NCBI GenBank assembly: GCA_002118135.1
Contig: BDIU01000180.1
Location: 1-64,000 of the forward strand
Length of the DNA: 64,000 bases
Direction of reading: 5' to 3'
Source of the DNA: Trebouxia sp. TZW2008
Taxonomy: Eukaryota > Chlorophyta > Trebouxiophyceae > Trebouxiales > Trebouxiaceae
Part shown: positions 46,801 to 58,149 of the stretch, in pieces
How the letters are laid out: each line of letters begins with the position of its first letter
Position numbering within the stretch: the stretch's first letter is position 1
Notes under the pieces: model-generated
The model's database searches: none
Seen by the model: only the letters and a program-made list of their open reading frames with translations
What the model was told of the DNA's origin: nothing
Translations under genes and position numbers: made by a program

Positions 46801-49800
46801 AGGAACACCTGCCCTGGGAGACCAATGGGTGTGAGGGGCTTTCTGCAAGGCAGGGGGCTGTCCTTGCCTGGCAATGCCCTGGGGCTGATGCATGGCAGGG
46901 CTATGAGGCTGTTGCCTAGCAGTGCCCTGGGGTGCAGCAGGAAACTGCCCTTGCCTGCCACTGCTCTGCGGCTTGTATATGGCAGTGCTCTGGAGCGCTG
47001 CAGGGAACTGCCCGTGCCTGGCAGTGCCCTGGGACTGTTGCATGGCAGCGCTCTGGGGCTGGTTCATGATAGTCCCCTGGATTGAGCGTGTGGTGTCGTC
47101 AGCTGTCGCCCTTCGCTTCACAGCTTTCTTGGTGGGCTGTTGAGCATGAGCAACTGCTGTCCTGGAAGGCGTCCACTGTTTGGCCTGCAACACCAAACAG
47201 CCTCAATTTTCCGTAACAGATTGAACAAGAGTTTGTTCCCATGCACAAAAGCGTCAAGGTGTGGAAAAGAAAAATGGTTGACAGATCACAATTACACAGA
47301 GATCTCATGGGATGTTGAAGTTGCAACAAACACAAATAGGCTTATGTGAAAACTTCATGACATTTTACACATACAGGACTTCACATTGCTGCACATGCAA
47401 TAGACAAGGATGAGCAGACATGAAAGCTGCCACGGTACAATGCCAGGCTGAGCATATTGCATCAGAGACACACCTCCAGCCTTTCCCGCTCTTCAAGCAG
47501 GTCTGCGTGAATGTCAGACCACTGCTGATTGACAGACTGGACACGCCTGTTTGCCATGCTCAACTCCTCCTTTACTTGAACCAGCTCTGTTTCTGCACGT
47601 GATGTCGTTCAACTGTTGAGCTCATGCGGAGAGTGGGTGGGGGCAGCATTCGCTGCCTCAAATTGGTGGCCGCACAAGCACAGCAACACTCTGGAATCCT
47701 AAGCTGTACCATCTTTCTTCCGTGCACTTTGACAGCACCTTAGGCAGCATGCAGTTTAGTTGTCACATGCAGTGTCTGCTTGCGTCAGCTAGGTGAGCAC
47801 ACGTCAAAGTCCAGTGACATTGTCCGGTTTCTCATGCAAGTCTGAGGCGGCAGAGCATGACTGACCTGTCAAGGCAAGTTGGGAGGCCTTGGTTTGGGCA
47901 GTCTGCTGCCAGTACAGCCCGTCCTCCATGTTGATCTCGTACTGCTGCTGCAGAGCTGTCAGGCAGTCATACAGCCGCTCCAACATGTTGGTTTTACTGG
48001 CAAGCCTGCACACATCCACCAACTCTGGTCTTGATTTGCCAGCAACATGCTGGCAACATAAAACAAAGCCTCAAGCTGGCACATGTAGTGTGATGAGATA
48101 CAACCTCATGCTGCTGACACATTGACTTCATGCAGGATGTTGCCGTCACTGACTGCTTGAAGCCAGGTCAATCCATTGCTGAAGCTCTTGAGTGCTAGAC
48201 TCTGTTGGGTTTCACAACACACATGCATTGTACACACTGCTTGCTTGCAAACAGTGCAAAGCTTGGCGAGCAGAAGTGGCCAAATGGACAAATACATGGT
48301 TTGGAAGAATAAACAAATGGCAAGCAGTGCAGGTGGTGCACCTACTTGGCCTCATAGCTCCTGGCTTGCTCCTTGGCCAGACCCGCCTTGCTGCTGCCTT
48401 GTTTCACCTGCATCAGCATTGACTGTCATTGCTAGGTTGGCTTTGTCTCCATTTGCAAGGGGCAGGTCAGACTTGTCAGACTTGTTGCTGCCTTGCTTCA
48501 CCTGCAACATTGGTGTTTGTCAGGGCAAGGACATTTGCTTCTCAACAGACGAGCAGCATGACACAGCGTGCTTTGATGGTCTCTTCTGCCTGATTATGCA
48601 AGGTGAGACACTTCCAGTCCAGTTTGCAGCAAGTTGCATATACTACCCGTGGACACAGTTTCTTCAGCTTTGCTGCACTAACATCGACCCATGTTATGTC
48701 TGCAGCTCTACCCTGGGTGTTGTTGTTGTGATGCTGGTGTCAGCCTCAAACTTAGCATTTGCATCACCTAGCCATGGCTTGTGCAGCATGAGCTGGACAT
48801 AAGCTAGACATGACCAAGCATAAACTTGGCACGGCCTGTGATGCCGTTGCATGCCTGTATGGGCACCTGCTGATGCTTCTGGAGAGCGTCAACCTCAGCT
48901 TGCAGCGCATGCGTACGAACTAAACAAATTGGGTGCAGATTAGGTGCAGATTAGGTGCAAATTAGGTGCAAATTAGGTCCAGAGCACAATGAATTATGCA
49001 CGGCCTGTGATGCCATTTCATGCCTGTGTGAGCACCTGCTGCTGCTTCTGAAGCATGTCCACCTCAGCTTGCAGCTTGCTGGTGTCCTCCTTGGCAGCAC
49101 GCCACTCAGCCCTGGCCTCCTTCAGCTGCCTTGTCAGCCTTGTCTGCACTGCCACCCACATCTCAAGCAAAGGAACAGCAAAGCAAAGACAAGAAAAGAG
49201 AATGCGAGTCTGTGCCATTAGGCATCATCATGGAGCCCTCTGTGACTAGAAGCCGGCTGGTGCTGCACCTGAAAGCACATTGTATATTGAAGGCTGGGGC
49301 TCAATAATGGCTGCGTTGAGGTCATGCATCCAGGAAAGCACAGCAAGTATTTCAGCGTTGCTAGACGCCTGGACAGGCTGTGGTATAACGCACCACATGG
49401 ATGATGATGTATGCGGCAGAAACTGCAGCACTGCTCGGCGCTATATGTGTATGTTTCTCAGGCTGAGCCTGGTTCAGTGGAATGTAGACCTTGCAGTGGC
49501 GAGGTAAGCGGTGCATGACTCTGGCTTGCCAGAGCGTGGCATGGACGCATACAGATGTGTGAAAGGTAGTTTGGGTGCTCACATTTTGATCCTTGAGGCT
49601 CTTGGTGGTTTGCAGTTGGGCCTGCAGCTTCTGCTGCTCATGAATGTGCTGACCAAGCTCATCTGCAACAGCGCCAGCGCGTTTTGACACGGGCTTCATG
49701 CAATATGACCACATGAGGCAGGTACAACTGCACTTCGTGCTGCGCCGGCTGTTGGCACTTGTGTCAAGGAGGCTTGCAGAATAATGCGCTTGCTCTCTGT

Positions 49801-52526
49801 GCATGCATGACCACAGTACAGCTTGCAGCGCTTAGTGGTGTCATTCAATATGATGAATCAGTCAGACACCCAAAAAATGCCAACTCAACAGAGTGCCTGA
49901 GGTGCCGCAGACAGCTGAAATGTATGTGCTGTGCTATGGGAGGCAACCAGGAGCACCTGCTAGAGCCTTGTTCTGGGAGCGCAAGTCAGCAAGCATGGAG
50001 TCTCTCAGGCGCAGCTGCTGTGCCGTGCTGCCAACGCCCTTATCCTGTCCTCGCCCTAGCTGTCCTGTCAGACCCTTCTGCACAAAGCGACGCACTGCTC
50101 AGCTGGCCTGATGCTGCGCTCCAGCAGCGTACGAACGGTCTGGCATGGATCCAAACAGCAGTGACAGCTCAGCTGAGGCGTTGGTGCACTTTGGTGCATG
50201 TACTAATGCTAAGAATAGATTAAACCTATGAGCACAGGTGCCGGGTGTGTGTGTGACCCGGGCTGCCCTGAACAGCCCATACTCTTATCTTGGCCCCACC
50301 CTAGTTGTCTTGTAAGGCCCTTCTTCATGTACCAATGCACTGTTCACCGGACCTGATGGTCCAGGACAATGCACAAATGCGTGCAGATTGGAATGGATGG
50401 CAGCAGCGGTGACAAGCTGCTGCCATCCATTCCAAGTGAGCTCATCCTGCAATCCAGTGCACGTAGAAATGCTGAGTGCTGCTGATGGGCGTTGTGCGTG
50501 GTACCTCTGTCCTTCTTGAAGTCTCAGCATGCAACAAGAGATTGCTGTACAGCACTATCATTTCTTGATGAAGAGCTGATGACAGAGCGGTCCTGCCCAA
50601 GTATCTTGGGACATGGGTGCTAATGGAACACGCACACCGCTGTGACCAGTCCATATAAAACTGACATACAATGTCATGCACTGACTACATGCAGCAGGGT
50701 CTGCTGCTGCTAGAGTGCTACATCAGTCCAACAGCCATGCAATAACAAACTTCCCATTGCATGTATATTGAATTACATCTCAAGTGCATGGGTGTGGCTC
50801 AGCAGTTGCAGAGCCTTGCCTGGGTGACAGCATTCTTGGGCTGAACCTTGCCAGTCTGTGCTGCACGAATGCCATGCTTGAGGGTCCCCTGTCTCGGGCT
50901 GTTTGGCCCCTGTCTTGGGCTGTTGGCAGGACTGACATCGACATCAGGCCACATGGCAAGCGCCCTTGGGCTCACATCTGATACCTGCCTGCACCGTACA
51001 AGTGTGCCTTGTCAAGACCTGAAACAGGTGAAGCTATGCAATGTCAAGGTTAGCAAAGCTACAGCTGTAGCAAGCTTTGCAATTGTGAGTGTCATGCTTG
51101 AGGGTCCCCTGTCTGGGACTGTTACTGGGGCTGTTGGCAGGGCTGACATCAGCATCAGGCCACACGGAAAGCGCCTTTGGGATTACAGTAGACACAGCAA
51201 CTGCGTCTTGTCGAGCTCTGAGGCTGATGAAGCTGTGTGCTGTTGAGCACAGCAAGGCTGCCATTCAGGCACCTCCAGCAGGCCTTGAATCAGCTTTGGG
51301 GCATGCTTACAAGCATCTATGTTTTCCAGACAGGTCTCCTGCAAAGGTCTTCCACAATGTGAGGCATTTTGACATCCTGAGCACAACAAGTCAGACCACC
51401 AGGCTCACCTAGTCTCCAGTAGCAATGGCTGTCTGTGTGTACCAGCCATGCCTGCACGGTCTGGACTAGGGGCTGCTATGGAGGGGGACAAGGGGGGAGC
51501 AGGGGAACCCTCCAGGTTCATCTGTGTGGAGCTCATTTGCGTTGGCAAACTGCCCTCTGCAGGTACAGGAGTTTCTGTTAATGACAAGTGCACGGGGTAA
51601 TGAGCTAAGTGTCTGTGATGAGAACTGCCCTTACTCAGAAGTGTCACTGCAATCAGAATGCAGGGTTTAGTCCCCATCTGCATTGTCCTCGAAACAGGAG
51701 GGTTCGCTTATTGAAGGTCCATACGAGAAGTTACTGTAAGCATCAATGTATCGCAGCCTACGGTGTGCTCACATGCTGAATGCAGCATCATATGCTGCGG
51801 AGCTTGGGTTGTGATGGAGCATAGGATGCAGAAGCCTTTAAATGTAAGGTCGACAACATGTCCAGAAGCATGTGTGTTCCAGTTCTTTGACGTTGAGGCA
51901 AACATCAGAGGACACTGCTGTAAGGACGAGCTAAACGTGTTATCAAAGATAGGCCAAGGCTGATATTGTGAAGTCACACAAGGCTGCACACGAAGAGTGG
52001 CAATCAACCTGGATGTCTGCTCCCACTGTGTGATGTGGCTGTTGTCTGACTTTTGGCTTGGTTGAGCTCATGAATCAAATGTAGGATGGTTGATTTGGAG
52101 GTTGTCAGCTCATCCCTCAGTGCATTATTTTCCTGCAAAATATTGTGATCTTGTGCAAAGCTCAGCAGAGCACCTCAGGTGCTGTCATTGTGCCACGCCT
52201 TACATGGTGGAGCCCGCGCAGGCCTTTGCTCTGTGTGTCTTCAAACTGTATCGTACTTGAGTCTTGCATGCTGGACTGTGAGGAGCTGCTTGATCCCTTT
52301 GAGGCTAGCTTTCCAAGCTGAACGGTCCGTGTGGTTGCCCATTTGACTTTGGCCTGCTGCATTTGTAGACCTAAGCTACTTGTGCTTCATTACCAATGGA
52401 CCATTTGCTGATGTCAGCGGCTACTGCATTATCCCCAAGAATTTCAAATGTTTCAGCTTCTCGACCAGCCCTGCCCTGAGTGACGACCAGTTGTGGCGAT
52501 GCATTTTCAAAGCAACATTCAGCGCA
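43854..52526 (-). CDS. Large coiled-coil and low-complexity protein, unidentified
   Basis: I do not recognise this protein. Minus-strand segments with good splice edges and consistent style are about 52350-52205 (QAKVKWATTRTVQLGK), 52136-52008 (ENNALRDELTTSKSTILHLI), 51575-51413, 51000-50870, 50125-49965, 49700-49585, 49160-49040 (TRQLKEARAEWRAAKEDTSK), about 48430-48340, 48020-47870, 47594-47480 (ETELVQVKEELSMANRRVQS), 47184-45561 (one long exon), 45145-45020, about 44600-44450, 44380-44275 and 44040-43854. The early part is heptad-like coiled coil. The long exon is disordered, with Gln/Ala/Ser repeats and Ser-Pro motifs (SPASPTG, DSPQSPT) that look like kinase sites. The end has charged helical sequence (DELDLVKRWDQLLL). 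A centrosomal or cytoskeletal scaffold is possible, but that rests on composition. Start and stop are not fixed; several exons have decayed copies. Confidence 0.5.
44795..45145 (-). repeat. Near-identical duplicated exon in the coiled-coil gene
   Basis: Two copies, about 44943-44820 and 45122-45020, read CAAAQRQAAAEQQM, then (RN/GD)VTAATSQEQQQLHGA(I/V)DG. They differ at only a few bases, so the duplication is recent. Each is followed on the same strand by different sequence. Confidence 0.9.
45561..47184 (-). CDS. Long repetitive exon of the coiled-coil gene
   Basis: This 1.6-kb exon has a clear acceptor (gttgcag|GCCAAACAG) and donor (CTGAAAG|GTATGG) and no stop. Three internal repeat zones follow in order. 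About 46.8-47.1 kb has units like QGTARQGQ-F/P-PAA and QSTA. About 46.25-46.75 kb has four or five units of about 40 residues around (S/T)TARLQQADAADA and GEAVQSSQA. About 45.6-46.1 kb has units like SGA(M/I)A(D/E)SPASPT and ADADSPQSP. Open frames on the other strand of this exon mirror its repeats and are not genes. Confidence 0.65.
48340..48525 (-). repeat. Duplicated short exon, coiled-coil gene
   Basis: Two segments start at about 48412 and 48508 with 'ggtgaa(a/g)caaggcagca', preceded by 'ctgatgca' or 'aatgttgca'. They read VKQGSSKAGLAKEQARSYEA and VKQGSNKSDKSDLPL. The second shows tandem slippage (KSDKSD) and looks decayed. Confidence 0.7.
48855..49080 (-). repeat. Partial copy of a coiled-coil exon end
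   Basis: The exon end near 49080-49040 (LQAEVDMLQKQQQ, then GTGCTCACACAGGCATG) is copied at about 48908-48865 (LQAEVDALQKHQQ, then GTGCCCATACAGGCATG). The donor GT is kept. Between them lies a run of four 11-base units 'ggtgcagatta' (48930-48976). Confidence 0.8.
49960..50345 (-). repeat. Decayed exon copy, coiled-coil gene
   Basis: The exon containing VRRFVQKGLTGQLGRGQDKG (about 50095-50040) is matched by 50340-50280, where the same bases read with stops and a frameshift ('aagaagggccttacaagaca'). The copy lies on the upstream side of the functional exon. Confidence 0.75.
50865..51195 (-). repeat. Duplicated Ser-Pro exon, coiled-coil gene
   Basis: Two segments, about 50975-50870 and 51185-51095, read MWPDVDVSPANSPRQGPNSP and VWPDADVSPANSPSNSPRQG, each ending RQGTLKH. 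Both remain open, so either or both could be coding. Confidence 0.85.
51630..51700 (+). repeat. Dispersed repeat family R2 (copy)
   Basis: It reads 'gtgtcactgcaatcagaatg', then 'cagggtttagtccc' and 'ctgcattgtcctcg', parallel to the copies at 10430 and 61136. Confidence 0.5.
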
Positions 52527-52685
52527 TAAAGGAACCTGTGTCTTGATGGCGTGTTGCGACGGCGACGCGACAACGACGCAGTTGTCAGCGTTGCAAAGCT
52601 GTTCCTGAAGCCGTTTGCAGTCAAAGTCACTGACCTTAGTAAACCCGTTTACTGATGTGTTACGTTAGTCATGTTGTGCTCCCAG
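52527..52685. promoter_or_regulatory. Short divergent promoter, coiled-coil gene and thioredoxin
   Basis: At most about 160 bases separate the probable start of the minus-strand coiled-coil gene from the thioredoxin ATG at 52686. The stretch is CG-rich (cgtcgttgtcgcgtcgccgt). The exact starts are uncertain on both sides. Confidence 0.35.
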
Positions 52686-53834
52686 ATGCGACTGGCAAGT
52701 CTGCTTTGTAGCCGTGATGCGGGCGACAGCCGCTGCCGCGGTCTCTGCAAAAGTGCATCGACTCGTATCGTCTTAGCAGGCGAGCTTTGGCAGGCAATGG
52801 CGGCTCATGTGCTTGCTCGGCTTCCCTGCCAGGAAGTACCCACCAGCAACTTGCAACTTCCGGGACCTTTTACGCCTCGTCAAGCAGTCTCACAGCGGCA
52901 TTCGCGCTGGCACCAGAGCCAAAGCTGCAGATGGAGCCGGCATCGCGCTCACGCATCTCAAGGCTTAGTCGATGCACTCGGTGGCAAAGGACTATCAGTG
53001 CCTCAGCGAGCCTGGTGGAATGATCAGCATGAGCTCTTCGCAGCAGTACACACAGAAGCAGAACTGGATCAGGAACTGCAAGGCAATGGGAAGGAGTTAG
53101 TTGTCGTAGGTACGGAAAGCTGCTTGTACTTGAACACCTTGGCTTACAGATGAGCCTGCTCTCAGGACTGGATTGCTTGCAGATTTCTATGGAACGTGGT
53201 GCGTGGGGTGCGCGAAGGTGTATCCTGATGTCTGCCGTGTGGCAAGCGATCCATTGTTGCGGCAAAGGTGTCATTTTGTCAAGGTGCAGCCAAAAGCTTT
53301 CTGCTGTTACGCACAAACAGCAATGATACAGTATGCAACACCAGCAATCGCATTGCTTGTATCTGCAAAGACTTTGCTCATTAGTAGCGTATCCGCATTG
53401 CACGCCAGCAAGTCTGTAATCATGGCATTGCGGCCTCAACAGCGCAATTCATGCTGCAGGTTTGCGTAGATAATCTGAAGGACCGCATGAAAGCAGACAA
53501 AGTCAGGCAGCTCCCATATCTGGGCTTCTTCAGCCCAACATCAGGCAAACTGTTGGGATATGTCAATCTGCCAAGCAAGTCGCGGCTGTTGCGGGCAAAT
53601 GTTGAAAAGATGCTGGAAAACAATGGTGCCAAATTCGCTTTGGACCCAAATGGATATGCCATGGTTACAGAAGCAGCAACCACGAATGCTTTGAACACAG
53701 AAGAGGAAATGGAGCTCAACCTTCAGGAAATGCAGAAAGAAAGGGAACAAATGTTTGCTGGGTCCAACATACCAGTGTTCAGTACAGTCATCAATTGGGC
53801 AAAAAAAGTTACAATGTCAGGAGAGGACATTTAA
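52686..53834 (+). CDS. ACHT-like atypical plastid thioredoxin
   Basis: The three exons are 52686-53109, 53183-53283 and 53460-53834 (TAA). The N terminus (MRLASLLCSRDAGDSRCRG) is Arg/Ser/Ala-rich like a transit peptide. Before the thioredoxin fold sits RAWWNDQHELFAAVHTEAEL; a WW motif just ahead of the fold is typical of ACHT (atypical Cys-His-rich) thioredoxins, which oxidise plastid targets such as 2-Cys peroxiredoxin partners. The fold continues ELVVVDFYGTWCVGCAKVYP with active site WCVGC in place of WCGPC, then VRQLPYLGFFSPTSGKLLGY with the cis-proline. The C-terminal tail of about 80 residues is acidic and helical. A second in-phase acceptor (cttacag at 53153) would insert nine residues before DFYG. 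An upstream in-frame ATG lies at 52671. TGTAA follows at 53952. Confidence 0.8.
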
Positions 53835-53951
53835 TGCTACAGGCGCCAATCAGGCCCAGTGCTTCAAGTATTCATGTGTCTTCTGCAGACGCATAGTTTG
53901 TTTTTCTGACATTCATTTGGCAATATGATATTTGCATCCTGTTGCAGTGTG

Positions 53952-53956
53952 TGTAA
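53952..53956 (+). terminator. TGTAA poly(A) signal, thioredoxin
   Basis: TGTAA lies about 118 bases after the thioredoxin stop codon, a usual distance for green algae. Confidence 0.5.
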
Positions 53957-55931
53957 TGTAGTGAATACTGACTTCTATTCTGCCTGTGCTTAGTCTGACA
54001 AACGAAATAGCCCTGCTTGAATGAGTCGTATGTATATGCAGCAGAGTGCGCATGATGAGTGTTATAGAGCGTGTCTCTTGGTAGTTTGTTTAGTTGACTC
54101 TGACTCAAAACCACCACAGCGTACTGAATTTCCCATGTCACCTCTCATTGGTGTTAGATCTTGCACCTTAGTGCAGAGTGTTGGGCTTCGAATAGCTATG
54201 TTTGGGCAATGCCAGATTATTTATGGCACGCAAAGAAGTGCAGATTGTGCTTAGCTATCACCACAGATTCGTTGTGCTGAAGTCTCATCACTGCAGACCG
54301 AATCAGATGTGTTTGCACCTGTTGGTGTTGTATGACCAGGAGGTGTGTTCATTACATTCCGCTTGCTATGACCCTTGTCAAGTAAGCTTGTAACATTGTT
54401 GAGCAAACTTTGCTTGTGCTGCCATTCAAGGCGCTGCAAACAGATCATCAAGTACCAATGATTAGTAAATGAAGTTGGCATTGTGACAGCGCTACAAACT
54501 TGACTTAAGAAATGAAAAGAGTTGTGGTGCAAGCTTATGGTACAAAGTTGCTAGCAGCAGGCCATGTTGATACGCTGCAGAGCTTGCAGCCGACATACTG
54601 GCTGTGAGCATTGTACATCTCATGTGCCCTGCTTGCAAATCCAGCAATTTGAATGCTTGATGAGAAGGCATACAATGCTCTGACACATCTCACAATGAAG
54701 GCTGCTGATCCAATGCAATACAGATGACCCTGTTTCCTGTGCCTGCATGCCCAAATTTCTTTCCTGTGACTGCCAAAATTGTTGTCTGCACCATGGGGAT
54801 TTGACACAAGGGTGCCTGCTTGTCAAAACTGGTCCGACATTGGGCCTATTGGAAGCCCATCAACTGCCAAGGAGCCTCCAGCTCTCGCACAGGAAGGTTT
54901 GATGGCAGAGGACCGCGTACAAACAGCCAATGTGAACTGCGTCTGTCTTCAAGTTGCTGTGTTACCTTGCCTGTCTTATCCTTGACCTATACACACATGG
55001 TGCATCAGGTGCAAAATTTTGCGCAGAAAGAATCTCCCACATGTGCAGAAGGCATTTGCCAAAGGCAGAGTGTCACAATTTGACTGATTTGAAAGAGGAT
55101 TCTTTGGGCTGACACTTGCTACCAAGCACTTTGTTTTGTTATTAGCAGTTAGCTCGCTTGGCAGCAGCGTGACACTCAGCATAGCTTCATGCAACATTAG
55201 CATGTACAGGCAGTCTGCCAGATTCAGCAACTCACCACTGATTTGTTCATGCAGCCTGAGAACTTGACCCACAGAGCCAAGGAAGAGCCAGACAAGGCGT
55301 CTTTTGCTGCATCCATGGCCCATTGGGCCCAGTGGGTCTGCCTGGGGGGGCTAGGGGGGGTAGCAGCTGCAGTGCCCTCTGTGCCTGCTGCCCTGCACCC
55401 ACAAAACAAAAGTGTCATTTCAGCTTGTAAGCGTTGTACATGCAGCCCTGCACCATACTTTCGTGCAAAATGATGGGAAGGGGGACAAGTGTCACTTCTG
55501 CTTGTGAATGTTGTACATGTAGCCCTGCACCATACTGGCGTGCAAAAGGACTGGGGTCAGAGGGAGGGGGCCAAGCTATGCAATGCTTACGTCAGCTGCA
55601 GATAATGAAAGCCACAACTGTCAGCTTGCAAGTTTGGCACTGCTGGCCTGCATCCAATGAATATATAAGACCTCGACTAAGCCATATACAGCACGATATA
55701 CAAGACTTCGGGTACTGGATATGGTGCCGTGCATCCTGCAGATGGTCACTACACTAAAAATCACAGTGTGAAGACATTTCACTACAATTAGAGTACGTTT
55801 ACAGAGGCACAAGAGGGCTCGGGAAAAAACTGGTTGGAAACGTATCTTTGCTTCTGTTGCAGCAAGCAGGGTTGCAGAACCTCATCAGCAAGCATGTCAA
55901 TGAGAATGAATACACTTTGGCAGTAACCTAC
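53957..55931. other. Unresolved 2-kb stretch
   Basis: No gene is firmly supported. Minus-strand segments at about 55410-55240 (Ala/Pro-rich, then KRRLVWLFLGSVGQVLRLHE before a GTGAGT donor) and 54910-54813 (AGGSLAVDGLPIGPMSDQF and a stop) could be the 3' exons of the Tim44-like gene that starts at 57540. The joints were not confirmed. Confidence 0.3.
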
Positions 55932-57540
55932 ATTGGAGGGGTCTCAGGCAGCAAAAAGTGGGCCCCAGCAAGCTGTGCATCTTTCACATCCAGCTCTTGC
56001 ACCTCAAAGAACTGATTCTGCTGAGCTTGTTCTGCAAACACTTCCCTGCAGTTCCAGTGCCAGGCATGAGATGCATGTGTGTACAGTTGTCGACCTTTGT
56101 GTACAGATGTGCGGTTTAGACATTGTGGCCTTGACGTGCACGCGCAGGCTGGACTGTCTTGCATGCAGGCACCTGCCTGGCAGTGTGCATGCATCACGCT
56201 AAGCTCTGTATATTAACAGCCAACATAGAATGCAGTCTGCCCAGTGAACTTCACAGGTCAGGGCAACATTTTGCCAAACAGTATAGCTAGAATCAGCTGC
56301 TGGGTTTGGCTAGCCAGAGCCACAAACTCTGGCCACCAACTTCAGCGCAACAGTCAGTCGTTTGCTGGGAAAGGTTGTAAGATATGGGACATGTTTGGCT
56401 TTCTGCTTGTTTTTCATGTTTTGAGAGAGCACAGGACCTATGGCTATTACGAGCGTCTGCAGAAGGGTGATTGACATGCTGCAAGAGCTCAAAGGAGAAT
56501 GTACACCTGAAGGCCGTGACCATTCCAGGTGTGCACATGTCTTGCAGCTTGTCTACATCTCTGTTGTTCATGCAGGAGTTGACTGCAAAAAGAAAGCCTC
56601 ATCAGTACTTTGCTCACGACATGTGAAGGACAGCAACAGAGCACAGCAGACAGAGCAGAATACTTCAGCACAATCTCAGCTGCAAACAGCCTCAGCTCCA
56701 CTCAACTCGCAAGCTGAGGCATGCACATGCTTACAACTTACTTCGCAGGACGCAAACAAGCACACGATCACACTAGCCAAACAAGCAATGTAATTGACCG
56801 CGCAGAAGCAGGGGCAGCGCTCTAGCTATGGAGGCATGCCGGCAGCATGGACAATGCAGGCTGCTCTTTGTCAAGTTTGCAAGGGCTAGAATGAGCTGAG
56901 CTTCTTGAGAGCATCATTTGTCAACGCAGATCATTCAGAATGTTGCTATACAGATCCAGACCTGCTACCCAAGCATCTTTGGCTCCCTCCAAAAACTCTG
57001 CCTCATCAAACGTAGTTTCTACACGAGTTCTGACAGTCCAGACTGCAGCGCGACCCTACAGCAATGCCCCAACCTCAGCTTTCAAGCACACAAGCGTGTA
57101 TATGTTATGCTTCTCCAAGTTAAGCATACCCTCAAGTTGGTATAGGGATCTGTGAAGAACTTGAGCAAGTCTGGTCCGTCTTGCAACAGAGTCTTCTTGA
57201 CTGTGCCTGCGCAGCAAAGATCACTTCCTGACACTGACACCGTCAGATCTTGATGAAACGCTGGGGCGGAGTGCGTACTTGATGCGGAACCAACTCCCGC
57301 GTGCTGAGGACCTGGCTCTTTTGAGGCCTCCGCTTGAGCCTGTGCACCTGACTGCTGGCTGTCCCGTTTGTCGTCGCTGCTGAACAACTTCCTGTGGTCA
57401 GTAGTCGACCGCTGATGCCACGCCAACAAACTGGCAATCCCCGCGGGTTGCGCCCAATCGGACGAAAGCACGCTAGACGCAACACTTGCTTGTGCTAGTC
57501 TTTGCAGATTTCCAGCAGATCGCAGAAGGGCATGAGCCAT
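55932..57540 (-). CDS. Mitochondrial Tim44/Mba1-like protein (partial model)
   Basis: Exon 1 (57540-57130) starts MAHALLRSAGNLQRLAQASV, an amphipathic Arg/Ala/Ser-rich mitochondrial presequence, followed by a hydrophilic linker. It joins in phase 0 to exon 2 (57055-56969), giving TDPYTNLRGRAAVWTVRTRV and then FDEAEFLEGAKDAW. A later exon (56045-55932) reads EVFAEQAQQNQFFEVQELDV and KDAQLAGAHFLLPETPP. The EFLEGAKDA and later V-x-E-L-x-V-K-D-A patterns resemble the Tim44-like domain shared by TIM44, MRPL45 and Mba1 (matrix-side proteins of import or ribosome attachment). At least one exon between 56969 and 56045 is missing from the model and the 3' end is open. The assignment is moderate. Confidence 0.5.
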
Positions 57541-58149
57541 GAACGCGTGATGCAGTTCAGGCTTGTAACAAGGTCAGAGTACGGACGACGCAAAATTTGT
57601 TCTCAAGGCTTGAACTACGGCAATTGCTCTGCAAAGCAAGACCTGAACTGCCACGAGTGACCCCTGTAGGGCAAGTCACTTGATGGATATCGGTTTAGTA
57701 ATCTTAGTAATAGTGTTGCGCGAAGTCAGAATCCTTTCGCGACTGCTCATCTTTGGGTCCGTTCTTGATTTCGACAATGCGCAATCATCTGCGGCGATGC
57801 GCCAACGCCACGCCCGTCGGCACGCATATCAATTGTTGCAGTGACTAGCGTTGTGGCAACGTATTCAAGCAACCACCGCAGTTGCAGCTCGACAGATCAC
57901 AAGCTACCGCCTACTACTGTAGCAAACATGGAAGCGAAAACGAGTCACAAGTGCAGATACTAGTGACCTGGGCTGCTGTCAGCAACTTGTCAACACGCGC
58001 ATAGCTTATTGACCGCATGCTGCGTGGTTACGCGCGGCTGCTCATGGCTCTACTGGCGCAGCAGTTTACGCGCTTCCCCCCACCATTACTTGTCGTGTGT
58101 ACAGAGCAGCAACCAGCAAAAGGCCCCGAGACTAAAATCGACAACTGAA
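57541..58149. promoter_or_regulatory. Divergent promoter region, Tim44-like and homeobox genes
   Basis: About 600 CG-richer bases (for example 57735-57860) lie between two divergent starts. No core element was identified. Confidence 0.35.

Noticed and set aside
45823..47143. Several plus-strand open frames opposite the coiled-coil gene
   Set aside because: They mirror the repetitive minus-strand exon, which has proper splice edges and no stop for 1.6 kb.
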